Shown piece by piece: positions 8,899 through 15,377 of a stretch of 63,051 nucleotides of DNA. The notes beneath the pieces were generated by a model. The model was not told the DNA's origin. It searched no databases and was given only the letters and a program-made list of their open reading frames with translations. The position numbers and the translations under genes were made by a program. Positions within the stretch are counted from its first letter, which is position 1. Each line of letters starts with the position of its first letter. Origin of the DNA: an uncultured Porphyromonadaceae bacterium (lineage in GTDB: Bacteria; Bacteroidota; Bacteroidia; Bacteroidales; Muribaculaceae). Location of the stretch: assembly GCA_900540625.1 (NCBI GenBank), contig UQGP01000009.1, forward strand, positions 1 through 63,051. Reading direction: 5' to 3'.

Positions 8899-9027
8899 AT
8901 GCAGAAACGCAATTCGACAGTGAAACGCAACATGTACATAGCATCGACAATGGTACCGCGGACATTGACAGCAGTCATGTCCATGGGTATGATGATGTAC
9001 ATGCGACGCTCAGGGAGTCGGATGTAG
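8899..9027 (+). CDS. Methionine-rich leader peptide
   Basis: A 42-codon ORF from ATG 8899 to TAG 9025-9027, starting about 45 nt after the predicted transcription start. It has ten methionines including the initiator: residues 1, 12, 18, 27, 29, 31, 32, 33, 35 and 42. Residues 27-35 read MSMGMMMYM, six Met in nine, whereas Met is usually about 2-3 percent of residues. The Met run ends 9 nt before the antiterminator arm (9013-9021), which lies inside codons 39-41. Low charged tRNA-Met would therefore stall ribosomes just upstream of that arm. The peptide has no signal or domain and is inferred to act only through its translation. Confidence 0.8.
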   Translation: MQKRNSTVKRNMYIASTMVPRTLTAVMSMGMMMYMRRSGSRM

Positions 9028-9079
9028 ATGTTTCGCGCATAATTTCTGCGAGTATTGATAAGACATCGCGCCGACTCCC
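9013..9079 (+). promoter_or_regulatory. Antiterminator helix of the methionine attenuator
   Basis: GGGAGTCGG at 9013-9021 is a perfect complement of CCGACTCCC at 9071-9079. The helix can be extended by ATGT 9022-9025 with ACAT 9063-9066, leaving CGCG 9067-9070 bulged. The 9071-9078 strand is also the ascending arm of the terminator, so the two structures exclude each other. A ribosome at the leader stop codon (9025) would cover 9013-9021 and favour termination. Confidence 0.75.
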
Positions 9080-9101
9080 ACACGGGGTCGGCGCTTTTTT
9101 T
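9068..9101 (+). terminator. Intrinsic terminator of the methionine attenuator
   Basis: Eleven base pairs join 9068-9078 to 9084-9094 (GCGCCGAC with GTCGGCGC, then one G-U and two G-C pairs). The loop is CACAC and seven T follow at 9095-9101. It sits 35 bp before metY, with no gene end nearby that it could serve, so it is a premature terminator. Confidence 0.9.
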
Positions 9102-9136
9102 ATGCACTAACGACAAACAACATAATCAAAGACACA

Positions 9137-10435
9137 ATGGACTACACTAAGCTACACTTTGCGACACGCCAGATCCATGCCGGACTGGACAAAGACGACA
9201 AAACATGCGCCCGCGGACTTGCTATCTATCCTACAGCGGCTTACCGTTTCCCTACATGCGACCATGCCGCAGGACTTTTTGACTTGAGCACCGGCGGCAA
9301 TATATATACACGTCTGATGAACCCCACCACAAGCGCCTACGAAGAGCGCGTGGCTGCATTGTATGGCGGGGTGGGAGCCCTGGCCACGTCTTCGGGTATG
9401 TCCGCCGTCGTGCTCACGGTCACATCGTTGGCTGCTCAGGGCGAGAATATCGTCGTGTCCCCCTTGCTGTACGGCGGCACCTACAATCTCTACCGCCATA
9501 CGCTGCGCCGTTTGGGCGTGGACGTGCGTATAGCAGCATCCGTCGAACCGGAGGCTTTCGAAGCTCTCATCGACGAAAAAACACGTGCCGTGTATGCCGA
9601 ATCTATGGGTAATCCGACGTGCTATGTACCCGACCTTGAGGGTCTTGCCGCTGTCGCTCATCGCCACAATGTGCCGCTGGTAATCGACAATACCTTCGGC
9701 GCCGGCGGCTATCTGTGCAATCCATTCGATTGGGGCGCCGATATCATCGTGGACAGCGCCACCAAATGGATTGGCGGACATGGTACGACGATGGGAGGCA
9801 TCATCGTTGACAGCGGGCGCTTTGACTGGGCTGCTTCGGGTCGCTTTCCGCAGATTGCCGGCCCCGACGAGGGATACCATGGTCTCAACCTCTGTGAAGC
9901 CTTCGGCAAGGCTGCGTTTATCGTAAAATGCCGCGTCGACGGTATGCGCGACTTCGGCGTATGCCCGTCTCCGTTTGACAGCTACCTGCTGGCGGTAGGC
10001 GTGGAGACGCTTGCACTACGTGCGCGTCATCAGGTGCAATCGGCCCAACGCCTGGCCACGTATTTCAAGAACCATCCTAAGGTTAAGACCGTGAGCTATG
10101 TGGGTTTTGAGGACCATCCCGGCCATGCAAATGCGGCCAAGTACTTCCGCGACGGTCTTGGCGCGGTGCTGTGCGTCGAATTACGTGGCACGTTGCAGAC
10201 GACGATACGTTTTGTCGAGGCGCTGCAACTGGTTACGCACGAGACGATGATAGGCGATTCGATTACCGCCGTATCGCATCCTGCCTCCACGACGCACCGT
10301 CAGCTCAGCGACAGCGACCTCGCTGCTGCCGGCGTCACTCCCACACTGCTGCGCCTGTCGCCGGGGTTGGAGGATGTTGAGGATATTATTGCCGATTTCG
10401 AACAGGCTTTCAGTAAGATAGACATCGATGAGTAA
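9137..10435 (+). CDS. metY: O-acetylhomoserine sulfhydrylase
   Basis: A 432-residue PLP enzyme of the Cys/Met metabolism family that joins O-acetylhomoserine with sulfide to make homocysteine. The PLP lysine is K210 in DSATKWIGGHGT. The upstream PLP-phosphate region SSGMSAVVL and the tyrosine/arginine region YTRLMNPT near residue 55 are present. It is the first gene of metY-metX-hom and overlaps metX by eight bases. The neighbouring acetyltransferase argues for direct sulfhydrylation of O-acetylhomoserine rather than cystathionine formation. Expression is predicted to depend on the leader attenuator directly upstream. Confidence 0.92.
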   Translation: MDYTKLHFATRQIHAGLDKDDKTCARGLAIYPTAAYRFPTCDHAAGLFDLSTGGNIYTRLMNPTTSAYEERVAALYGGVGALATSSGMSAVVLTVTSLAAQGENIVVSPLLYGGTYNLYRHTLRRLGVDVRIAASVEPEAFEALIDEKTRAVYAESMGNPTCYVPDLEGLAAVAHRHNVPLVIDNTFGAGGYLCNPFDWGADIIVDSATKWIGGHGTTMGGIIVDSGRFDWAASGRFPQIAGPDEGYHGLNLCEAFGKAAFIVKCRVDGMRDFGVCPSPFDSYLLAVGVETLALRARHQVQSAQRLATYFKNHPKVKTVSYVGFEDHPGHANAAKYFRDGLGAVLCVELRGTLQTTIRFVEALQLVTHETMIGDSITAVSHPASTTHRQLSDSDLAAAGVTPTLLRLSPGLEDVEDIIADFEQAFSKIDIDE

Positions 10436-11447
10436 TCCGCTGATATATCGTCATCCCGGGGTTTTCGCACTCGAACAGGGAGGCTCCATCGAGGGGCTGG
10501 AAATTGCATACCACACTTATGGTAAGCTCGATGCCGAGCGCTCCAATGTCGTTTGGGTGTGCCATGCGCTGACGGCCAATAGCGAAGTGGCCGACTGGTG
10601 GCCGCATACGATTGAGGCCGGAGGCTTTCTCGACCCCGCTAAATATTACATTGTATGCGCCAATATCTTAGGCTCGTGCTACGGCACTACCGGCCCTTTG
10701 AGTATTGACCCGTCTACCGGACATCGCTACTACGAAACTTTTCCGGCTGTCACTATAGCCGATATGGTGCGCGCTCATCGGCTCTTGGCCGACTATTTGG
10801 GTATCAGCCGTATACATGCACTTGTAGGCAGCAGTGTCGGCGGCTTTCAAGCTGTCGAATGGGCTATACAAGAGCCGCTGCGCTTTGGCACGCTTGCGCT
10901 CATAGCCACAGATGCATACGCCACGCCCTGGACGCTGGCCATAGACGAAGCCCAGCGTATGGCCATACGCGCGGATGCCACCTTCGGAGCACATACGCCG
11001 GACGCGGGTGCTGCGGGACTGGCCGCGGCGCGAGCCATCGGGATGCTGACATATCGTGGCGGCAGTGGATATAATGCCACGCAGCGCGATGTCGAGGGCT
11101 CGGACGGTGTGCCGACGTCGCATCGCGCCTGCACCTATCAGCAGCATCAGGGCCAAAAGCTTGTCAAGCGGTTCAATGCCTATTCGTATGTGTCTATACT
11201 CAATTCCTTTGATACACACGATGTCGGCCGCGGCCGTGGCGGGGTAAAAGCAGCCTTGCAACGTATCACAGCGCCCACGATAGTCGTCGGCATCACCTCG
11301 GACATTATTTTTCCGCCGGAAGATATGCAGCGACTTGCAACCGATATCCCCAATGCGGTGTATCGCCGGATAGATTCGCCGATGGGCCATGACGGCTTCT
11401 TGGTCGAGCACGCGCAACTTAATGCTATTCTCACTCAATTTATTTAG
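10428..11447 (+). CDS. metX: Homoserine O-acetyltransferase
   Basis: A 339-residue alpha/beta hydrolase-fold enzyme that acetylates homoserine with acetyl-CoA, the committed step to methionine. The nucleophile is S136 in GSSVGGFQ. The acid lies in GITSDIIFPPED and the histidine in MGHDGFLVE near the C-terminus. It is a little shorter than typical MetX proteins (about 350-380). Its start overlaps the metY stop. The family also includes succinyl-specific members; the adjacent metY suggests acetyl, but the donor cannot be proven from sequence. Confidence 0.9.
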   Translation: MSNPLIYRHPGVFALEQGGSIEGLEIAYHTYGKLDAERSNVVWVCHALTANSEVADWWPHTIEAGGFLDPAKYYIVCANILGSCYGTTGPLSIDPSTGHRYYETFPAVTIADMVRAHRLLADYLGISRIHALVGSSVGGFQAVEWAIQEPLRFGTLALIATDAYATPWTLAIDEAQRMAIRADATFGAHTPDAGAAGLAAARAIGMLTYRGGSGYNATQRDVEGSDGVPTSHRACTYQQHQGQKLVKRFNAYSYVSILNSFDTHDVGRGRGGVKAALQRITAPTIVVGITSDIIFPPEDMQRLATDIPNAVYRRIDSPMGHDGFLVEHAQLNAILTQFI

Positions 11448-11466
11448 CCATAGTGTAATACAATAT

Positions 11467-12693
11467 ATGCCAATACAATCAAATCACCTCAATATCGGCC
11501 TGTTCGGACTTGGAACGGTGGGTACGGCTTTTTGCCGGGTTCTCTCGACTTGCGCCAATGCTCATGCCTCCATACGCCATATCGTTGTGCGTAATATAAA
11601 TCGCCCCAGACCTGCGGACATTGCGACATCCCTGATTACGGATGACGCTGACAAGGTGTTCGATGACAATGATATAAATCTTGTTGTCGAAGTTATAGAC
11701 GATGCCGATGCAGCCTTCGGTATCGTCAGCCGGGCCTTGCGGCGCGGTCTGTCGGTTGTGTCCGGGAATAAGGCCATGATAGCCGCCCATCTACCCGAAC
11801 TCATATCCCTGCAACGCTCCGGCGGCGGGGCGCTGCTCTATGATGCCTCGTCATGCGGCTCGATTCCTGTGATACGCAATCTTGAGGAGTACTACGATAA
11901 CGATTTGTTGCTTGAGGTTCGCGGCATTCTCAACGGGTCGTCCAATTACATCCTTTCGCGCGTCTTCGACCATGGTGAAGGCTATGGCGAGGCCTTGGCT
12001 TTGGCTCAACGCTTGGGCTTTGCCGAGAGCGACCCATCGCTTGACCTAAGCGGCATAGATTCACTCAATAAGTTGGTCATCATTACGATGCACGCCTTGG
12101 GCGTGTACGTGTCTCCTGCCGGGGTTTTTGCTTATGGAATACAGTCCATAAATGACAACGATATCAGCTATGCGCTCGAAAAACGGGCAAAAATCAAGCT
12201 TGTGGCACAGGTGGCCAAAGTCGCTCCCGACCGTTTTACCATGTTTGTGATGCCCGAATTTGTTACTCCCGACCGTTATATATATGGGGTGGACAATGAG
12301 TACAACGGCGTGGTCATACGCGGCGAGTGTTATGACCGCCAGTTCATGTTCGGCAAGGGCGCGGGCGGCAGTCCAACGGCATCGTCCATACTCAGCGATG
12401 TCATGGCTCGCTGTCATGACTATCACTACGAGTACAAGAAAATGGGTTTTGCCAACCGCCCGACCTTCACCGATGACGTTGTATTGCACGTATATGCACG
12501 CTACAATGCCACAGATGTTGTCGCATTGCTGCCGTGGCGGCACATAGACGAGAGCTATCGCAGTGCCGAGTACAAATATGTCATAGGGGACGTGGCTTTG
12601 TCTGACTTGTACGCCCGGCGTAAGGACTTGGCGGAAGCCTCCGATGTCTTTTTGTGCAATTTCAACAGATTCTTTACCGATCGCGACGATTGA
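11467..12693 (+). CDS. hom: Homoserine dehydrogenase, monofunctional
   Basis: A 408-residue enzyme reducing aspartate semialdehyde to homoserine with NAD(P)H. The N-terminal Rossmann motif is GLFGLGTVG. The catalytic-domain signature GILNGSSNYILSR corresponds to the usual GIxNGTxNYIL. I see no aspartokinase domain and no clear C-terminal ACT domain, so threonine feedback may be absent. The longer frame from 11389 overlaps metX; ATG 11467, 19 nt after the metX stop, is preferred. Its place in the methionine operon suggests it supplies homoserine for methionine rather than threonine. Confidence 0.88.
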   Translation: MPIQSNHLNIGLFGLGTVGTAFCRVLSTCANAHASIRHIVVRNINRPRPADIATSLITDDADKVFDDNDINLVVEVIDDADAAFGIVSRALRRGLSVVSGNKAMIAAHLPELISLQRSGGGALLYDASSCGSIPVIRNLEEYYDNDLLLEVRGILNGSSNYILSRVFDHGEGYGEALALAQRLGFAESDPSLDLSGIDSLNKLVIITMHALGVYVSPAGVFAYGIQSINDNDISYALEKRAKIKLVAQVAKVAPDRFTMFVMPEFVTPDRYIYGVDNEYNGVVIRGECYDRQFMFGKGAGGSPTASSILSDVMARCHDYHYEYKKMGFANRPTFTDDVVLHVYARYNATDVVALLPWRHIDESYRSAEYKYVIGDVALSDLYARRKDLAEASDVFLCNFNRFFTDRDD

Positions 12694-12721
12694 GCGAGTC
12701 GCTACGAATCTGGTTTGTGTA

Positions 12722-14158
12722 TCAGTGCTTGATGGGGATGGTAATGGTGAATATCAATCCCGAGGGGCGATTGTGCGTCACGGCTACGGTGCCGCCGTGC
12801 CATAGTATGGCGTTCTTGACAATAGCCAATCCCAGGCCCGTGCCTCCGGCTTGTCGCGAGCGCCCTTTGTCCACGCGGTAGAAACGTTCGAACAGTCTTG
12901 GCAGATGTTCATCGCTCACGCCCACGCCGTTGTCGGCGACGGTGAGTACTGCATTGTCCTCGGCGCATTTCAGGCGGACATCTATTACAGAGCCTCCGCT
13001 GTAGGCGATGGCATTGTCTATCAGGTTGTGCATCACTGATATCAATAGCGCTTCGTTGCCGTTGACAATCACCGGATCGTCGCAGACGCAGTTGATTGAG
13101 AGCCCCTTCTTGGTCGCCGCATCTGTACTTTCGGCCACCGCTTCGGAGACTATGTCGGCCAAGTCGACGTCGGCACGTGCTATGGCCGTGCTGCCGTCCT
13201 CAAGACGCGTGATGGCCGATACGTCAGCTAACAGGCTCTGCAACCGTCGGCAAGAGGCAAGGCTGCGACGCAGGAAGTCCTCGCGGTGCGCGGCATCCAT
13301 CTCGGGGTGCGCCAAGAGTGTCTCCATACACAGGGCCATAGATGCCACGGGAGTCTTGAGTTCGTGGTTGATGTTATTGGTCAGCTCGCGCTTGATGCGT
13401 ATCTTTTCCTGCTCTTGTTTCAGCGCTGCGCGATGCTCGCGGTCGCGGTCGACAACAGCCTGTTGCAGACGTGAATACAGCCGCACTATGTTCCCGGAGA
13501 TTTCGCCCAGTTCGTCGTGTGGAAAACCGGGAGAGTCGTATATGCGGTCGCCGGCTTCGGCATGTCGCGCAAAGTCGCGTAGGCGTGCAATGTTTTGCCC
13601 GGCACGGCGTGTAACCCAGTATCCGAAGAAACACATTATTATAGTGATGCCTATCATGAACCACAGAAAACCGTAGTCAGCGCTCAAAAACTCCTGTAAA
13701 TTAACCGAATAGGGCACTGCGGTGCGTACGATGCAATCGCGGCCGCGAGTCGCGCTATAAAAATATGTTTGGCCGGTACTCTGGCTGTGGCGCCGTGTGC
13801 TGAATCCGTGCCCTGATTTCATTGCGGCGGCAATTTCCTCACGGTCAAGGTGGTTGGCGTTCGGTAGGCGGTCAAGCGAATTGTCGTAAATCACTTTGCC
13901 GCCGTTGTCTATAACCGTTATGCGCATATCCTCGAAGGGGTAGGGGCGCGCGACATTCGGGTCAAAGATGCTGTCGGTGTCATATTCGGCCAGTACGCGG
14001 TTGTTAATTAGCTGCAACTGCGCATCCAGTTCGTCTGCCTTGTAGCGCCGTTCGCGGTAATACTGGAATACGGCAAAGCAGCCTACCAGCAACCACGAGT
14101 ATACGACAAGACCGATGAACAGCCGATGATGGTAAGATGTCTTATGGCTTGAATCCAT
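12722..14158 (-). CDS. PhoR-like sensor histidine kinase
   Basis: A 478-residue membrane kinase from ATG 14158; a GTG at 14173 would add five residues. Two membrane segments (LFIGLVVYSWLLVGC and FLWFMIGITIIMCFF) flank a periplasmic domain of about 130 residues. That domain carries VIDNGGKVIYDN and NHLDREEI, resembling the sensor domain of PhoR/WalK-type kinases. A HAMP-like linker follows, then the phospho-acceptor histidine in NHELKTP and an ATPase domain (LIDNAIAY, DNGVGV, GGTGLGLAIV). It overlaps its response regulator by 17 nt. The signal is unknown; phosphate is a guess based on the domain type and the recurring TTAACA sites. Confidence 0.88.
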   Translation of the reverse strand: MDSSHKTSYHHRLFIGLVVYSWLLVGCFAVFQYYRERRYKADELDAQLQLINNRVLAEYDTDSIFDPNVARPYPFEDMRITVIDNGGKVIYDNSLDRLPNANHLDREEIAAAMKSGHGFSTRRHSQSTGQTYFYSATRGRDCIVRTAVPYSVNLQEFLSADYGFLWFMIGITIIMCFFGYWVTRRAGQNIARLRDFARHAEAGDRIYDSPGFPHDELGEISGNIVRLYSRLQQAVVDRDREHRAALKQEQEKIRIKRELTNNINHELKTPVASMALCMETLLAHPEMDAAHREDFLRRSLASCRRLQSLLADVSAITRLEDGSTAIARADVDLADIVSEAVAESTDAATKKGLSINCVCDDPVIVNGNEALLISVMHNLIDNAIAYSGGSVIDVRLKCAEDNAVLTVADNGVGVSDEHLPRLFERFYRVDKGRSRQAGGTGLGLAIVKNAILWHGGTVAVTHNRPSGLIFTITIPIKH

Positions 14159-14846
14159 ATCCGTAGCCCGCACGGGTGATAATATGTTTGCCGTAAGGAG
14201 CTATCTTGGCACGCAGACGAGTGATGTGTACATCGACAACGCGGTCTACGACAACCACTTGTTCGGGCCAAACTTTGGCCAGCAACTCCTCGCGGCTGAA
14301 GATATGTCCCGGGTCGGTCATCAGTGTCGCCAAAATCTCGAACTCCTTACGCGGCATGGCCACGTCTTTTCCGTCCACGGTGCATTGCTTGCTGTCGGTG
14401 TCCACTCTCAGGCCTTGACATTCAAGGATATGGGACGCGTGCAACGCCGGAGTATTGTCCGAGTGGGTGCGGCGCAATACGGCCTTTACGCGTGCCAGGA
14501 CGTTACGCAGCGAGTAGGGTTTGGTGATATAGTCGTCTGCACCCAGCTCAAGACCCGCGACCATGTCTTCGACGTCATCGCGTGCGGTGCAGAATATTAT
14601 CGGAATGTTGGATGTGGCGGGGTCGCTTTTGATCATTCGCGCCAAGCGTGTGCCGCTGACCGCGCCCATCATGATGTCCAAGAGTATCAGGTCGAATGTG
14701 CGAAAGTCCAGCGCCAAAGCCTCCTCGGCACTATAAGCCACGGATACTTCGTAGCCCTCGGCCTCGAGATTGAAGCGCAACGCTTCGCACAAGGTTTCTT
14801 CGTCGTCCACCACGAGGATGTGGTATGGATGCTCCTTTGTAGCCAT
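14142..14846 (-). CDS. OmpR/PhoP-family response regulator
   Basis: A 234-residue regulator. The receiver domain (1-120) has acidic residues D14-D15, the phospho-acceptor D57 in LILLDIMMG, and K109 in DYITKPYS. The C-terminal 100 residues form an OmpR-type winged helix (EFEILATLMTDPGHIFSREELL). It is transcribed first in the pair, divergently from susC. TTAACA/TGTTAA hexamers recur in the shared intergenic region, one pair about 40 bp upstream of its own promoter, which suggests autoregulation. Confidence 0.92.
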   Translation of the reverse strand: MATKEHPYHILVVDDEETLCEALRFNLEAEGYEVSVAYSAEEALALDFRTFDLILLDIMMGAVSGTRLARMIKSDPATSNIPIIFCTARDDVEDMVAGLELGADDYITKPYSLRNVLARVKAVLRRTHSDNTPALHASHILECQGLRVDTDSKQCTVDGKDVAMPRKEFEILATLMTDPGHIFSREELLAKVWPEQVVVVDRVVDVHITRLRAKIAPYGKHIITRAGYGYGFKP

Positions 14847-14884
14847 TGTTTAGAGTTCTTTTGGATTATATCGTTTGGTATGGA

Positions 14885-14892
14885 CAAAGTTA
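14885..14892 (-). promoter_or_regulatory. Promoter of the two-component operon
   Basis: On the minus strand this reads TAACTTTG, the -7 consensus. The inverted pair TTAACA-GAT-TGTTAA at 14931-14945 lies about 40 bp upstream, where an activator could touch RNA polymerase. Confidence 0.55.
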
Positions 14893-14930
14893 GCGTTTTT
14901 TTTGGTGGTAGACATATTTTATCGCGATTC

Positions 14931-14945
14931 TTAACAGATTGTTAA
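14931..14945. promoter_or_regulatory. TTAACA-GAT-TGTTAA inverted repeat
   Basis: This is a perfect palindrome of two hexamers with a 3-bp spacer. TTAACA is the half-site recognised by the PhoP family in Bacillus, although there the sites are direct repeats. It is a candidate binding site for the adjacent response regulator. Confidence 0.45.
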
Positions 14946-14977
14946 TCTCGGCCGACGGGCTTGGCTTCCGATGCCGA

Positions 14978-15017
14978 TACACATTATTATATTATAGGTA
15001 CACATTATATATATAGG
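14978..15017. repeat. Tandem AT-rich duplication upstream of susC
   Basis: Two adjacent copies of a 19-21 bp unit begin TACACATTAT and end ATAGG (14978-14998 and 14999-15017). They differ by a short TA-rich indel. The role is unknown. Confidence 0.6.
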
Positions 15018-15118
15018 AATATTTCGGAGGATGATGAGATGCATCGCTTCAGTTTTAAAGTGTCGGGCGGTTCGGGCGTGGAGACGGATTACGCGATTAC
15101 ATGGTGGTCGTATAGTGT

Positions 15119-15159
15119 TAAATAATCTTTACGTTAGCAAATGATGTATAAATAATCTT
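15119..15159. repeat. Direct repeats TAAATAATCTT, 30 bp apart
   Basis: Identical 11-mers at 15119-15129 and 15149-15159 lie 33 to 73 bp upstream of the susC -7 box. A spacing of 30 bp is nearly three helical turns. The first overlaps TGTTAA (15116) and the second overlaps TTAACA (15158). This is the position expected of an activator site for the susC operon. Confidence 0.5.
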
Positions 15160-15191
15160 AACAAAATGCTTCTACGTCCAAAAAAAGCGGT

Positions 15192-15199
15192 ATGTTTGT
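15192..15199 (+). promoter_or_regulatory. Probable promoter of the susC operon
   Basis: TATGTTTG fits the -7 consensus. The -33 region is poor, which is consistent with activator dependence. It would leave a leader of about 170 nt before the susC ATG. Confidence 0.45.
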
Positions 15200-15377
15200 A
15201 TGAAAATCCCGCAAGAAACCGATTTGAAGACCAATCAGAGGAAATCATTGGTGTGCTATCGTGATGCAATTGACGAACCAAAGCCTCGGAAAAACATCTT
15301 TCGAGTGGCACATCTTGCTGTGTTAATCATCTATAGACAAGTATGTTAACCTTGAATATAAACATTATTAATTAGTT

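Larger units (their letters stand above)
8855..9136 (+). promoter_or_regulatory. Methionine operon leader RNA (attenuator region)
   Basis: This long untranslated leader contains, in order, a methionine-rich leader peptide (8899-9027), a long-range helix within its coding region, an antiterminator arm (9013-9025), and an intrinsic terminator (9068-9101). It lacks the SAM-I core and the T-box sequence, so control by translation of the leader peptide is the simplest explanation. The helix pairs 8931-8939 with 8995-9003 (nine perfect pairs) and 8942-8945 with 8991-8994. It encloses a hairpin in which 8960-8965 pairs with 8977-8982 and 8967-8969 with 8974-8976. Confidence 0.75.
14847..15377. other. 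Divergent control region between the response regulator and susC
   Basis: This 531-bp region has no supported gene. It holds a minus-strand promoter, a plus-strand promoter, six TTAACA/TGTTAA hexamers (14931, 14940, 15116, 15158, 15321, 15344), a tandem AT-rich duplication (14978-15017), and two copies of TAAATAATCTT 30 bp apart. All are listed separately. Confidence 0.7.

Noticed and set aside
8892..9110. 72-codon plus-strand frame starting at TTG across the methionine leader
   Set aside because: It runs straight through the terminator hairpin and T-run in another frame than the Met-rich peptide, begins with TTG, and has no family likeness.
8748..9116. 122-codon minus-strand frame over the methionine leader
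   Set aside because: It is the antisense shadow of the leader. Its content mirrors the Met-rich peptide and the promoter, and no start signal or neighbour supports it.
8855..9136. SAM-I riboswitch or T-box in the methionine operon leader
   Set aside because: I found no SAM-I core sequences, T-box sequence or specifier-loop layout. The leader peptide with its antiterminator explains the structure.
15201..15326. 41-codon ORF beginning right after the susC -7 box
   Set aside because: Its ATG would lie at or before the transcription start, and the peptide shows no ordered composition.
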